From: Ruegeria arenilitoris
GTDB lineage: Bacteria; Pseudomonadota; Alphaproteobacteria; Rhodobacterales; Rhodobacteraceae
Length of the DNA stretch: 64,000 bases
NCBI RefSeq assembly: GCF_013030265.1
Contig: NZ_WPZQ01000010.1
Coordinates: 143,142-207,141 of the forward strand
Reading direction: 5' to 3'
Shown here: in pieces, positions 22,417 through 31,153 of the stretch
Layout of the letters: each line of letters starts with the position of its first letter
How positions within the stretch are numbered: the stretch's first letter is position 1
Position numbers and translations under genes: made by a program
Notes under the pieces: generated by a model
What the model saw: the letters and a program-made list of their open reading frames with translations, nothing else
Databases searched by the model: none
What the model was told of the DNA's origin: nothing

Positions 22417-22857
22417 TCAGGCTCCTTCCGTGGTCGGCCCGTACAGCGCAAATACTTGCGCTTCGGTCAGCAGTTCATGTTCACCCTGAAAGGCGAACGC
22501 ATCCGGTTTGCGGTCGATAAAGATCTCGCGCGTCATCTTGAATCCTTCAGCATCGTCAAAAATGCCGATCGGTATCTCGTAATTGCCATTGAGAGGGCCA
22601 TCAGCAGTCACCCGGTACCAAAGCCCCGTGCCGCATTTGCTGCACCAGGCGCGTTCCGCCCAGCCAGAGCTTTGCAGCGTCGCGATGTTGTCTTCACCCT
22701 GCCAGCTCAGGTTTTTTTCGGCGATCGTAACACCCAGAAACGCTGACCCAAGCCACCGTTGGCACATCTTGCAGTGGCAGGTGCCGAATTCCTGAGGCAC
22801 GTCCTGTGCCGTGAACCGGACCTCACCGCACATGCATTGACCTGCGCGCGCGCTCAT
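22417..22857 (-). CDS. GFA-family zinc protein, copy 2
   Basis: A 146-residue protein of the GFA family (named after glutathione-dependent formaldehyde-activating enzyme, though most members are not that enzyme). Zinc ligands come from GQCMCGEVRF, GTCHCKMCQRW and CSKCGTGLWYRV. It is about half identical by eye to the preceding copy, so the pair arose by tandem duplication. It overlaps the first copy by 4 bp and ends 2 bp before the gltB start. The role is unknown; binding of a glutathione or other thiol adduct is possible for the fold. Confidence 0.85.
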   Translation of the reverse strand: MSARAGQCMCGEVRFTAQDVPQEFGTCHCKMCQRWLGSAFLGVTIAEKNLSWQGEDNIATLQSSGWAERAWCSKCGTGLWYRVTADGPLNGNYEIPIGIFDDAEGFKMTREIFIDRKPDAFAFQGEHELLTEAQVFALYGPTTEGA

Positions 22858-23288
22858 GCGTTGCCCTCCGCTTCAGGAGCATAGGCAGCGATCACTTCGG
22901 CTTCGGTCATTTGACGGCGTTCACCTTCAAAAGTGTAACCTTCCGGCTTCTTGTCGATGTAAAGCTCCAGCTTGATCTCGCTGTCCGCGGCATTGTCGAA
23001 CAGCCCGGCAGCCATCTGGGTTTGCCCATGCATTTCACCCGGCAGGGTGATGCGGTACCAGAGCGCAGATCCGCATTCTTCGCAAAATGCACGTTCTGCC
23101 CAGTCCGACGAGGTGTATGTCCGAACCGGTCCCAGCGCGGCATAGCCCGGCTCGGCCGGAAAGCTGACGAATGCGCTGCTGCTCCAGCGACGGCACATGT
23201 CGCAATGGCATGCACCCAGCGCATCGCGCGCAGGGGTGGCGGTTACAGTAACCGCGCCGCACATACACTGGCCTTGCAATTCGGGCAT
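22854..23288 (-). CDS. GFA-family zinc protein, copy 1
   Basis: A 144-residue GFA-family protein with zinc-binding GQCMCGAVTV, GACHCDMCRRW and CEECGSALWYRI. AGGAGGG gives it a strong ribosome site. It lies 53 bp after gltD and overlaps the second GFA copy by 4 bp (ATGA), so it is inside the glutamate synthase operon. Both copies end with a YDKKP/DRKP-EGYTFEGE segment and share the same layout. No function is established by the sequence. Confidence 0.85.
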   Translation of the reverse strand: MPELQGQCMCGAVTVTATPARDALGACHCDMCRRWSSSAFVSFPAEPGYAALGPVRTYTSSDWAERAFCEECGSALWYRITLPGEMHGQTQMAAGLFDNAADSEIKLELYIDKKPEGYTFEGERRQMTEAEVIAAYAPEAEGNA

Positions 23289-23341
23289 GACATCCCTCCT
23301 GTCGCTGGGCTCATGGCTGTGTCGCCATGCTGGGTTGAAGA

Positions 23342-24775
23342 TTATTCAGCTGCTACGGCAGCCTTGCTGTTGAACCGGTCGATGATTGCATCTGCACAAT
23401 CGCGCCCGTCACGGATCGCCCACACCACCAGAGAGGCACCGCGTACGATGTCACCGATTGCATAGACGCCGTCCATCTCGGTCTCACCGGTTTGGAATGC
23501 GGCTTTGACGGTGCCCCAGCGAGTGACAGGCAGGTCGGGCTGACCGAACAACGCAGGCAGGTCTTCGGGTTCGAAACCCAGTGCCTTGATCACCAGATCG
23601 GCCTCTTCGACATAATCCGCTCCTTCGATCACTTCGGGTGCCTGGCGACCCGACGCGTCGGGCTGACCCAGGCGCATCTTCTGCACCATCACACCAGACA
23701 CTTTGTCATCACCGGTAAAGCCCTTGGGTGCGCTGAGCCACTCAAACACAACGCCTTCTTCCTCGGCATTCTGTGTTTCACGCTGCGAGCCAGGCATGTT
23801 GGCCTTGTCACGGCGGTACAGACATTTGACCGAGGTAGCACCCTGACGGATCGAGGTCCGTACACAGTCCATCGCAGTGTCGCCACCACCGATGACAACC
23901 ACCTTTTTGCCTTCGGCATTCAGGCGGCCATTGTCGAAATCCTCAACCGCGTCACCAAAGCTTTTGCGGTTCGAAGCGGTCAGGAAGTCGATCGCTTTTT
24001 CGATTCCGGCCAGACCGCTGCCTGGCATGGTCAGATCGCGGGATTTGTATACGCCGGTTGCGATGATAACCGCGTCGTGCTTGGCGCGGATTTCTTCGAA
24101 CTTCGCAGCATCCACATCGCAGTTCAACACGAACTCAACTCCGCCGTCAGCGAGCAAATCGTTCCGGCGCTGCACGATGTCTTTCTCAAGCTTGAAACCG
24201 GGGATGCCATACATCAGCAGACCGCCCGCGCGGTCATAGCGGTCATAGACCGTTACCTGAATTCCTGCACGGCGCAGCATGTCAGCTGCCGCCAGACCGC
24301 CGGGTCCTCCACCAATGATGCCGACGCTTTCAGATCGCTCGCTATTGGGAACTGCGGGTTGAACCCAGCCCTTATCCCACGCGGTATCGGTAATGTACTT
24401 TTCGATCGTTCCGATGGTGACCGTGCCATGGCCTGACTGTTCGATCACGCAATTGCCTTCACACAAGCGGTCCTGCGGGCAGATGCGGCCGCAGATTTCG
24501 GGGAAGGTATTGGTGGCCTGGCTTGTCTGATAGGCCTCTTCCAAACGCCCGGTTGCTGTCAGATTCAGCCAATCCGGGATGTTGTTGTGCAGCGGGCAGT
24601 GCGACTGACAGTATGGCACACCACACTGGCTGCACCGGCTGGCCTGCTCAGCAGCTTTTTCAGCTGCGAACTCTGCATAGATCTCGTCAAAGTCTTCTTT
24701 GCGGTCATTGGCGGCACGCTTTTCCGGCATGACGCGGTCGATCTGCACAAATTTCAGCATCGGTTGCTTGGCCAC
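23342..24775 (-). CDS. gltD: Glutamate synthase (NADPH) small subunit
   Basis: A 477-residue flavoprotein that passes electrons from NADPH through FAD and two 4Fe-4S clusters to GltB. The N-terminal cluster cysteines are in CSQCGVPYCQSHCP and CGRICPQDRLCEGNC. GGGPGGLAAADMLRRAG is the FAD-binding fold, VIGGGDTAMDC the NADPH-binding fold, and GVYAIGDI the second FAD contact. The frame opens with GTG at 24775, with GGAGT about 7 bases upstream; a downstream ATG at codon 6 is the alternative. It is the first gene of the operon. Confidence 0.96.
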   Translation of the reverse strand: MAKQPMLKFVQIDRVMPEKRAANDRKEDFDEIYAEFAAEKAAEQASRCSQCGVPYCQSHCPLHNNIPDWLNLTATGRLEEAYQTSQATNTFPEICGRICPQDRLCEGNCVIEQSGHGTVTIGTIEKYITDTAWDKGWVQPAVPNSERSESVGIIGGGPGGLAAADMLRRAGIQVTVYDRYDRAGGLLMYGIPGFKLEKDIVQRRNDLLADGGVEFVLNCDVDAAKFEEIRAKHDAVIIATGVYKSRDLTMPGSGLAGIEKAIDFLTASNRKSFGDAVEDFDNGRLNAEGKKVVVIGGGDTAMDCVRTSIRQGATSVKCLYRRDKANMPGSQRETQNAEEEGVVFEWLSAPKGFTGDDKVSGVMVQKMRLGQPDASGRQAPEVIEGADYVEEADLVIKALGFEPEDLPALFGQPDLPVTRWGTVKAAFQTGETEMDGVYAIGDIVRGASLVVWAIRDGRDCADAIIDRFNSKAAVAAE

Positions 24776-25006
24776 GGGTCAGACTCCATGAATTGGCTTG
24801 GTCGGAACTCTTTACGGGATGGTATTTCAGATGAAAAGTCAATTGTGCTGACCTATTTTAGAAAAAAATGAGCTCAAAACCCAAATCCGCGAAATTTATT
24901 GCAATTTTTAGTTCCGATCCGGACCTATTTGTTCACTTTCTTTTCCAACACCACAGTAATACCCATTGAACGCAAACAACGCGTGATGGCAGCACGGGCA
25001 GGGCAG

Positions 25007-25810
25007 ATGAGTCTTCTTCAGTTGATTCTAGTGGCGGTAATTCAGGGTATCACCGAATTCCTGCCGATATCGTCTTCCGGGCATCTGATCCTGCTGCCCA
25101 GTCTGACAGGTATGGATGATCAGGGGTTGGCGATCGATGTGGCCGTGCATGTCGGAACGTTGGGAGCAGTGATCCTGTATTTCTGGGCTGACGTGAAGCA
25201 GGCCTTGGCGGGTCTGCCGCGTGCCCTGACCGGGCATATTGATACCCCGCAGTCTCGTCTGGCTTTTGGGTTGATCATTGCCACCATCCCAACCGTCATC
25301 GTGGGGGCGATTCTGCATCTGACAGGCCTCAGCAGCGCAATGCGTTCTGTGGCTGTGATCGGTTGGACAATGTTGGGATTTGGTCTGTTGCTGTATTGGA
25401 TGGATCAAAAAGGTGCTCAAACCAAACATGCCGCCGACTGGGGTGTTCGTGACTCTTTGATCATGGGGTTTTGGCAGGTGCTGGCCCTGATCCCGGGTAC
25501 ATCCCGTTCCGGCATCACGATCACCGGCGCGCGACAGCTGGGGTATTCGAGAGAAGACGGTGCACGGATCGCGATGCTGATGTCGATCCCGACAATCATC
25601 GCATCCGGGGTACTGTTGTCGGTGGATGTAATCCAGCAGGCTGATGCTCAGCTTGCCAGAGATGGTGCAATCGCAGCTGTGTTCGCCTTTTTCTCGGCAT
25701 TGCTGGCGCTTAGCCTGATGATGCGCCTGCTGCGCAGCATCAGCTTTACGCCATACGTGATCTACCGCGTCATTTTGGGTGTAGTGCTGTTGTTCGTCGC
25801 CTACAGCTGA
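25007..25810 (+). CDS. uppP: Undecaprenyl-diphosphate phosphatase
   Basis: A 267-residue inner-membrane enzyme (BacA family) that regenerates the lipid carrier used for peptidoglycan by dephosphorylating undecaprenyl diphosphate. Both active-site motifs are present: GITEFLPISSSGHL with Glu17, and PGTSRSGITI with Arg167. About eight membrane segments fit the family. I placed the start at 25007 to give the usual length and N-terminus; an in-frame ATG at 24986 would add seven residues, and upstream extension is not family-like. Its last 10 bp overlap the end of the convergent NDUFA9-like gene. Confidence 0.94.
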   Translation: MSLLQLILVAVIQGITEFLPISSSGHLILLPSLTGMDDQGLAIDVAVHVGTLGAVILYFWADVKQALAGLPRALTGHIDTPQSRLAFGLIIATIPTVIVGAILHLTGLSSAMRSVAVIGWTMLGFGLLLYWMDQKGAQTKHAADWGVRDSLIMGFWQVLALIPGTSRSGITITGARQLGYSREDGARIAMLMSIPTIIASGVLLSVDVIQQADAQLARDGAIAAVFAFFSALLALSLMMRLLRSISFTPYVIYRVILGVVLLFVAYS

Positions 25811-26793
25811 TCAGTCCGCAGGTTCTTTGCCGAGTTCTGAATGTCATCATACTGACCCGAGGGGCGGAACTTCCACAGGTATTCGGGCAGGATCGATTCC
25901 AGGGCCGCGGGTTCAATGCCCAAATCCGCAAAGGTCTTGGCACTATCTGACACAACATTGTCCCGACGCAGGTTTTTCACCTGATCACGGGTCAGGATAT
26001 GGTTCGGAAACAGCTGGAAGCTTACGAATTTGATGATGTCCAGAACGCCCGCCATGATCCGCGCTGCGAAGAAGGGCATACCGATAATGATCCGGCGTCG
26101 ATGAATGACCTCAAGCATCTGTTGCATCAAAGCGCGAAAGCTTTTGACCTCGGGGCCGCCAAGCTCGTAAACGCCGGGTTGCGCATGACCCAGAACGCCC
26201 TGAACGGCAGCCTGTGCAACATCGTCGACATAAACCGGCTGAAAGCGCGTATCGGCACCAACCAAAGGCAGGAATGGCGACATACGTGTCATCCCGGCGA
26301 ACCGGTTGAAGAACTGATCTTCGGTACCAAAAATGACCGAGGGGCGCAGAATGACGGCATCCGGCATATGCGCCAGAACGCCCGCTTCGCCATGAGCTTT
26401 GGTCCGGGAATACTCGCTGTCTGATTCTGCATCTGCCCCGATGGCAGAGATATGAACCATACGTTTGATTCCCTGCTCGGCTGCAAGGCGCGCGATCCGT
26501 TCGGCGCCCTCGGCCTGCACTGCGCTGAATTCATTTTTGCCAAGCTCATTGAGGACACCAACGCAGTTGACCACCGCATCTGCGCCATGCATCGCCATGG
26601 CAACCGAAGCATCGTTGCGGATGTTGCATAGGATCGGCTCGACCTGGCCTACGACACCGTAGGTTTTGACAAACATCGCCTCATTGGGACGCCGTACGGC
26701 AACCCGAACACGCCAGCCTTCGCTTGCCAGTCGCCGAGTGATGTAGCGACCGACAAAACCCGATCCACCGTAAATCGTAACCATTTTGGTCAT
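25801..26793 (-). CDS. NAD(P)-binding protein of the complex I NDUFA9 family
   Basis: A 330-residue atypical short-chain dehydrogenase. The Rossmann motif YGGSGFVGRYITRRLA lies near the N-terminus, HISAIGADAESDSEYSRTKAHGE contains the Tyr-x-x-x-Lys pair, and VILRPSVIFGTEDQFFNRFA is characteristic of NDUFA9 relatives. In mitochondria and alphaproteobacteria such proteins attach to respiratory complex I; whether this copy does so cannot be seen, and no nuo gene is nearby. It converges with uppP with a 10-bp overlap. Confidence 0.88.
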   Translation of the reverse strand: MTKMVTIYGGSGFVGRYITRRLASEGWRVRVAVRRPNEAMFVKTYGVVGQVEPILCNIRNDASVAMAMHGADAVVNCVGVLNELGKNEFSAVQAEGAERIARLAAEQGIKRMVHISAIGADAESDSEYSRTKAHGEAGVLAHMPDAVILRPSVIFGTEDQFFNRFAGMTRMSPFLPLVGADTRFQPVYVDDVAQAAVQGVLGHAQPGVYELGGPEVKSFRALMQQMLEVIHRRRIIIGMPFFAARIMAGVLDIIKFVSFQLFPNHILTRDQVKNLRRDNVVSDSAKTFADLGIEPAALESILPEYLWKFRPSGQYDDIQNSAKNLRTDQL

Positions 26794-26958
26794 GGGCTGG
26801 CTCCTGAAACATGGCTGCGAAAATATCTAGCGCTCGAAGGCACCTCAAACAAGGCGCAATAACGCCGCGATGTTATGAAAAACGGGGGCTTAGCAATGCT
26901 GTTTCAGGCAGTGTCGAAGACGCTGTAAAAAATCTTTCAAAAAACTATCCGAATCCTG

Positions 26959-26986
26959 TTGACGCTCCCGGCGACTAGGCTTAAAC
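26959..26986 (+). promoter_or_regulatory. Sigma-70-type promoter of tRNA-Leu
   Basis: TTGACG (26959-26964) and TTAAAC (26981-26986) are separated by 16 bp and would start transcription roughly 10 bp before the tRNA at 27004. Confidence 0.6.
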
Positions 26987-27003
26987 GCCCCCTCACGACA
27001 CCT

Positions 27004-27090
27004 GCCCAGGTGGCGGAATTGGTAGACGCGCTAGCTTCAGGTGCTAGTGTCCGTATGGACGTGGAGGTTCGAGTCCTCTCCTGGGCACCA
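27004..27090 (+). tRNA. tRNA-Leu (anticodon CAG)
   Basis: An 87-base tRNA with CCA encoded. The acceptor arms GCCCAGG and CCTGGGC pair perfectly. The anticodon stem CTAGC/GCTAG encloses the loop TTCAGGT, giving anticodon CAG. The long variable arm (GTCCGTATGGAC) is that of a class II tRNA, and GGAGGTTCGAGTCCTCT is the T arm. It decodes CUG, the main leucine codon of this GC-rich genome. Confidence 0.98.
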
Positions 27091-27184
27091 AATCTTCTGG
27101 AAAATCTGGTTGTGAACGCTCGGGCATAAAGCCTGGTGAATCATGCCTGACGCGTGAAGGCGCATTCCAACAAGTCTGAAAGAA

Positions 27185-27207
27185 GAGGGACCGGGAAACG
27201 ATCCCTC
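27185..27207 (-). terminator. Hairpin downstream of the MuiA-like gene
   Basis: GAGGGA (27185-27190) and TCCCTC (27202-27207) pair around an 11-base loop, 10 bp after the stop of the leftward gene. The following minus-strand sequence is T-rich (TCTTCTTTC) but not a pure run. Confidence 0.5.
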
Positions 27208-27217
27208 GTCATCAGGC

Positions 27218-28840
27218 TCAGTCCAGCGCCATATCTTCCGGCCAGCTAAGCTCAAGATCCAGTTTGATAATCTCGGTCTGGCCGGGTTCCATCCGAGTTT
27301 CCCAGGCCAAGATGCCCCGCTCGTCGCCGACGTTTTCCTCATTCGGGTGTGGTTCCGCAGTCCACACGATCTGCAGATCGTCCTGTTCTGAATAAGGCAT
27401 CCGGTCGATGATCCGTATAGGCCAGGTTTGATCTGTCCGGTTGGCAATGCGAATTTCTGCCGTTTCAACCCGCTGGTTCGAGCGTGAAATTATACCGGCA
27501 TCACCGCTGCTGCGGTCCAGAACAATGCTGGAAACGGATAGGCCAAAGATAGGCCCAAATCCCATTTCGACTTCTTCACGCGGCCCGATCTTCGTGGAAT
27601 CGCCGACTGCGACCAGAATGTCATCGACGAACCATTTTGCCAGTTCGGAGGGCAAAAGGTTTTGATTCAGAGGATTTGTAAAGCGGACCGTGCGGAACGC
27701 GACGTCGTCTTTCAATGGCACTGCCATTGCAAAGACCTCAGCGGGCTGACTAAATTGATCGATTGAGACTTCGGTATTATCCGATCCGGCAGAGACCGAA
27801 ATTGGCGTCGGGACCGTATAGGTGACCCCTGTTCCCTCTACTGACGCGGTTTGGAGCGTATAGGCACCCATAGTTTCTTCAACGACAACAGGTGCTTCCA
27901 CCGCGGGTTCTTCAAGACTGTTGTAGGTGTCGGCTATCTCGCTGATGGTTCTGAGCCTCGGATATAACCGAGATACGGAATTCTGACTTGTCGGTGCAAG
28001 GGTCGATACATTCATCGTTATGTCATGCCAGCTTTCACCGGTGTGCTGAGAAACCAGAACGCTGCGGCTGATTTGAACCTGCGGATCGGCTCCGGTTTTC
28101 AGGTGAAACTCATAACTGGGCATCCATTCTGCCGCGTATGCATCGAGGTATGAAACTGTCAGATTGCCTGATGTCGCGACTTCAGCGCTCACATCCACAG
28201 CGACGAACAGGTGGCCTTCGATATCAGGTATCAACGCATCACGTTTGTCTTTCGCGATTTCGAGTTCTTTGTGAAGCTGATCTAGCTTTGCTTCGATCTT
28301 GCGGGCTTCCAGTTCCGAACTGTGGGCAGTTTGTTGAGCTCGCAGGGTTTCATCGCCGATCATGCGGGCAAGATCGCGCAATTCGTCAGGTCCTGAACCT
28401 GCCAATCCTTCGTTGTGGCCGAGACTGCCTAAGAAGCCGATTGTCTGCTGCGCAGCCTCGGCAATCAGCCGGGCGGACCGGGCCTCATCTTCAACAGCTG
28501 CAATTTGTTCTTCGACAGCTTTTACTTTGTCTTCGGCTTGTCGAAATGCTTCATTTTCATGATCATACCTGGATACGTCGTCGACCCGCCGTATAAGGGA
28601 CGACTGGCTTAGCCCATCTGCCATTACCTGTAATGTAGTGAACTGCGTACCGGGATCACCTGCGGGTATTCCCGGCAGGATCAGGCGATGATTTCCGGCA
28701 GGAACATTGAATGTACCGGACCGGATAATCTCTGCACCTGCGGGATATATCGTTGCTTCGGTTACCTTGGTTTCGATCGTGAAAGTTTCAGCAAAGGCCA
28801 AAGCTGGCGCAAAAGCCAGAAAGGAAATCAGAGCTTTCAT
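27218..28840 (-). CDS. Mucoidy inhibitor MuiA-like protein (DUF4139/DUF4140)
   Basis: A 540-residue protein with a cleavable signal peptide (MKALISFLAFAPALAFA), so it acts in the periplasm or at the envelope. Residues about 20-120 form the DUF4140 domain (VTEATIYPAGAEIIRSG), about 95-210 are charged and probably coiled coil (QAEDKVKAVEEQIAAVEDEA), and the C-terminal half is the DUF4139 domain ending in IKLDLELSWPED. The family was named from a Shigella gene that lowers mucoidy when cloned, but the molecular role is unknown. It is a single-gene unit between tRNA-Leu and asd. Confidence 0.85.
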   Translation of the reverse strand: MKALISFLAFAPALAFAETFTIETKVTEATIYPAGAEIIRSGTFNVPAGNHRLILPGIPAGDPGTQFTTLQVMADGLSQSSLIRRVDDVSRYDHENEAFRQAEDKVKAVEEQIAAVEDEARSARLIAEAAQQTIGFLGSLGHNEGLAGSGPDELRDLARMIGDETLRAQQTAHSSELEARKIEAKLDQLHKELEIAKDKRDALIPDIEGHLFVAVDVSAEVATSGNLTVSYLDAYAAEWMPSYEFHLKTGADPQVQISRSVLVSQHTGESWHDITMNVSTLAPTSQNSVSRLYPRLRTISEIADTYNSLEEPAVEAPVVVEETMGAYTLQTASVEGTGVTYTVPTPISVSAGSDNTEVSIDQFSQPAEVFAMAVPLKDDVAFRTVRFTNPLNQNLLPSELAKWFVDDILVAVGDSTKIGPREEVEMGFGPIFGLSVSSIVLDRSSGDAGIISRSNQRVETAEIRIANRTDQTWPIRIIDRMPYSEQDDLQIVWTAEPHPNEENVGDERGILAWETRMEPGQTEIIKLDLELSWPEDMALD

Positions 28841-28915
28841 AATGTCTCGCTTGAATGCGGTTTTGAGATGGCCTGAACGTTGCAGGTCACCGCCGCGATA
28901 GCAAGACAGCTCAAA

Positions 28916-28947
28916 AGCAAAGGGCCGCTTCCTTCGAAACGGCCCTT
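28916..28947 (-). terminator. Terminator of asd
   Basis: AAGGGCCG (28920-28927) pairs with CGGCCCTT (28940-28947) around a 12-base loop. On the minus strand it is followed by TGCTTTTG. It lies 24 bp after the asd stop codon. Confidence 0.7.
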
Positions 28948-28971
28948 GTCGATTTCTGTCGCTTGAAAAGC

Positions 28972-29994
28972 TTAGCCTTTCTTCAGAACCTCACGGCCCA
29001 GCAGTTCGGCAATCTGCACAGCGTTCAGAGCAGCACCTTTGCGCAAGTTGTCCGAAACGCACCACAGGTTGATGCCATTCTCAACTGTCGAATCCTGACG
29101 GATGCGGCTGATGAAGGTGGCGAAATCGCCTGCGCATTCGATTGGTGAGACGTATCCACCCGGTTCACGCTTGTCGATTACCATGATGCCCGGTGCCTCG
29201 CGCAGGATATCGCGGGCCTCGTCTTCGTCGAGGAACTCTTCGAACTCGATGTTCACGGCTTCGGAGTGACCAACGAATACCGGAACGCGAACACAGGTTG
29301 CGGTGACCTTGATCGACGGATCGACGATCTTTTTGGTCTCGACAACCATCTTCCACTCTTCCTTGGTTGAACCGTCTTCCATGAAGATGTCGATCTGCGG
29401 AATCACGTTGAAAGCGATCTGCTTCTGGAACTTCTTCGGCTCAACTTCGGTCGTCGGGTTGTAGATGGCCTTGGTCTGATCCCAAAGTTCATCCATGCCT
29501 TCCTTACCGGCACCCGACACCGATTGATACGTCGAGACAACCACGCGCTTAATGCGTGCACGATCATGCAGCGGTTTCAGCGCGACGACCATCTGCGCGG
29601 TCGAGCAGTTGGGGTTGGCGATGATGTTCTTGTTTTTATAGTCGTGAATCGCCTCTGGGTTACATTCCGGCACGATCAGCGGAATGTCCGGGTCATAGCG
29701 ATAAAGCGACGAGTTATCGATCACCACGCAGCCAGCTGCCGCCGCCTTGGGGGCGTATACCTTGGTTGCATCGGATCCCACGGCAAACAGCGCCATGTCC
29801 CAGCCGGTAAAATCGAAAGTATCCAGGTCCTTGGTCGTGTGTGTCGTGTCGCCAAAGCTTACCTCGGTGCCCAGCGAACGACGGCTTGCCAGTGCAGCAA
29901 GTTCATCGACGGGGAACTGGCGTTCAGCCAGAATGTTCAGCATTTCGCGGCCCACATTTCCTGTGGCGCCGACGACAACGACGCGATAGCCCAT
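28972..29994 (-). CDS. asd: Aspartate-semialdehyde dehydrogenase
   Basis: A 340-residue NADPH enzyme that reduces aspartyl phosphate to aspartate semialdehyde, leading to lysine, diaminopimelate, threonine and methionine. The GATGNVGREML Rossmann motif is at residues 9-19, the catalytic Cys130 is in NPNCSTAQMV, and HSEAVNIEFE supplies the active-site His region. I chose ATG at 29994 because AGGAG lies upstream, not the ORF start at 30027. It has its own terminator and no operon partner. Confidence 0.96.
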   Translation of the reverse strand: MGYRVVVVGATGNVGREMLNILAERQFPVDELAALASRRSLGTEVSFGDTTHTTKDLDTFDFTGWDMALFAVGSDATKVYAPKAAAAGCVVIDNSSLYRYDPDIPLIVPECNPEAIHDYKNKNIIANPNCSTAQMVVALKPLHDRARIKRVVVSTYQSVSGAGKEGMDELWDQTKAIYNPTTEVEPKKFQKQIAFNVIPQIDIFMEDGSTKEEWKMVVETKKIVDPSIKVTATCVRVPVFVGHSEAVNIEFEEFLDEDEARDILREAPGIMVIDKREPGGYVSPIECAGDFATFISRIRQDSTVENGINLWCVSDNLRKGAALNAVQIAELLGREVLKKG

Positions 29995-30097
29995 TTTTAG
30001 TCTCCTGAATAAAGGACGCGCGTTCATAGCCGCGTTGCAGAAAAGAAAAAAGAGCTTTCGCAGATGAATTGACCGAATGACGTCGAATTGAGGCGGT

Positions 30098-31150
30098 TCA
30101 GTCGTTCAGAAGGCGCTCATACAGTGCCACCAGCGTCTTTGCCTCGCTGTTGATGTCGAAATTCTGTTCGACATGGGCGCGGGCCGCGAGGCCTGACTGA
30201 GACAGGGAATCACGGTCTTCCAGCATCTCAGCCGCCGCATCCGCAAGGGCAGGGAAATCATCCGGTGCAACGACGCGGCCAAGTGACGGATCTGTGACGA
30301 TTTCGGAAAACGCACCCACATCGGTTGCCACAACCGGAACGCCGCAGGCCATCGCCTCAAGCGGGGTGAGGCCGAAGCCTTCCCAGCGTTGCGGTGCAAT
30401 GAACAGGTCCAGCACCTGGTACCATTCGGCGATCTGGTCGACGGTCACTTCGGGCATGAACAGGATGCGGTCGGACAAGCCAGCGGCGGCGACTTTTGCT
30501 TTCAGATCGCTCAGGAAACCGGTGTGATGCTCTGTGGCCCGCCCCATGACGATGCCAGAAACATCATCGAAACGACCACACAGCTCAATCATCGCATCGA
30601 CAAATGCATCAGTGCCTTTCTGGTGGCGGATACGGCCATAGCAGCCCAGCAACAGACCGTCTGGCAGGCCAAGTTTTTGTCGCAGCGCCGCCTTGTCATC
30701 GGGTGGGGTGAAGTCCTGCAGGTTGATGCCATGCATGATCACCTGAGATTCACGTTCCAGATATCCGGCTGTTTTGCGCGACGTCGAAACAACCGCATCC
30801 ATTTTGCCGATCAGCCACTTGGTATAGCCGGTATGGGCACGTTGGGAGGCGCTCGTGAACAACAGTTTGAGTTTCAGACGAAAGAGACCACGCAGGATCA
30901 GGCCCAACAACATCTCTGTATTCCGCCGCGCGTGCCAGACGCGCAATCTGCGGCGTGAGAGAAATGGCAGGCGGCCCAAGGGAATATGCGGAATATCCTC
31001 GGGCAATCCGGGACCGGTGGCGGCGATGTCGATCCATTGTACCTGCAACGGGACCAACCGTGCGATGGTCGCCGTAACGCCGGACAGCCTGCGTTTCAGA
31101 TTTGGGGCAATGACGACAGGGTCTTTCACTTGGATCTCCCGACAGGTCAT
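30098..31150 (-). CDS. lpsB: GT4 glycosyltransferase, LpsB-like (LPS core)
   Basis: A 350-residue GT-B fold glycosyltransferase. The opening VIAPNLKRRLSGVTATI and the VWHARRNTEMLLG and RIRHQKGTDAFVDAMIEL segments resemble, from memory, the LpsB lipopolysaccharide core mannosyltransferase of rhizobia. The C-terminal EGFGLTPLEAMACGVPVVATD is the GT4 donor-binding signature with its Glu pair. It probably works at the cytoplasmic face of the inner membrane on the lipid A core. It follows the MFS gene by 3 bp, so the two are co-transcribed. The family is certain; the exact sugar and symbol are inferred. Confidence 0.82.
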   Translation of the reverse strand: MTCREIQVKDPVVIAPNLKRRLSGVTATIARLVPLQVQWIDIAATGPGLPEDIPHIPLGRLPFLSRRRLRVWHARRNTEMLLGLILRGLFRLKLKLLFTSASQRAHTGYTKWLIGKMDAVVSTSRKTAGYLERESQVIMHGINLQDFTPPDDKAALRQKLGLPDGLLLGCYGRIRHQKGTDAFVDAMIELCGRFDDVSGIVMGRATEHHTGFLSDLKAKVAAAGLSDRILFMPEVTVDQIAEWYQVLDLFIAPQRWEGFGLTPLEAMACGVPVVATDVGAFSEIVTDPSLGRVVAPDDFPALADAAAEMLEDRDSLSQSGLAARAHVEQNFDINSEAKTLVALYERLLND

Positions 31151-31153
31151 GTC

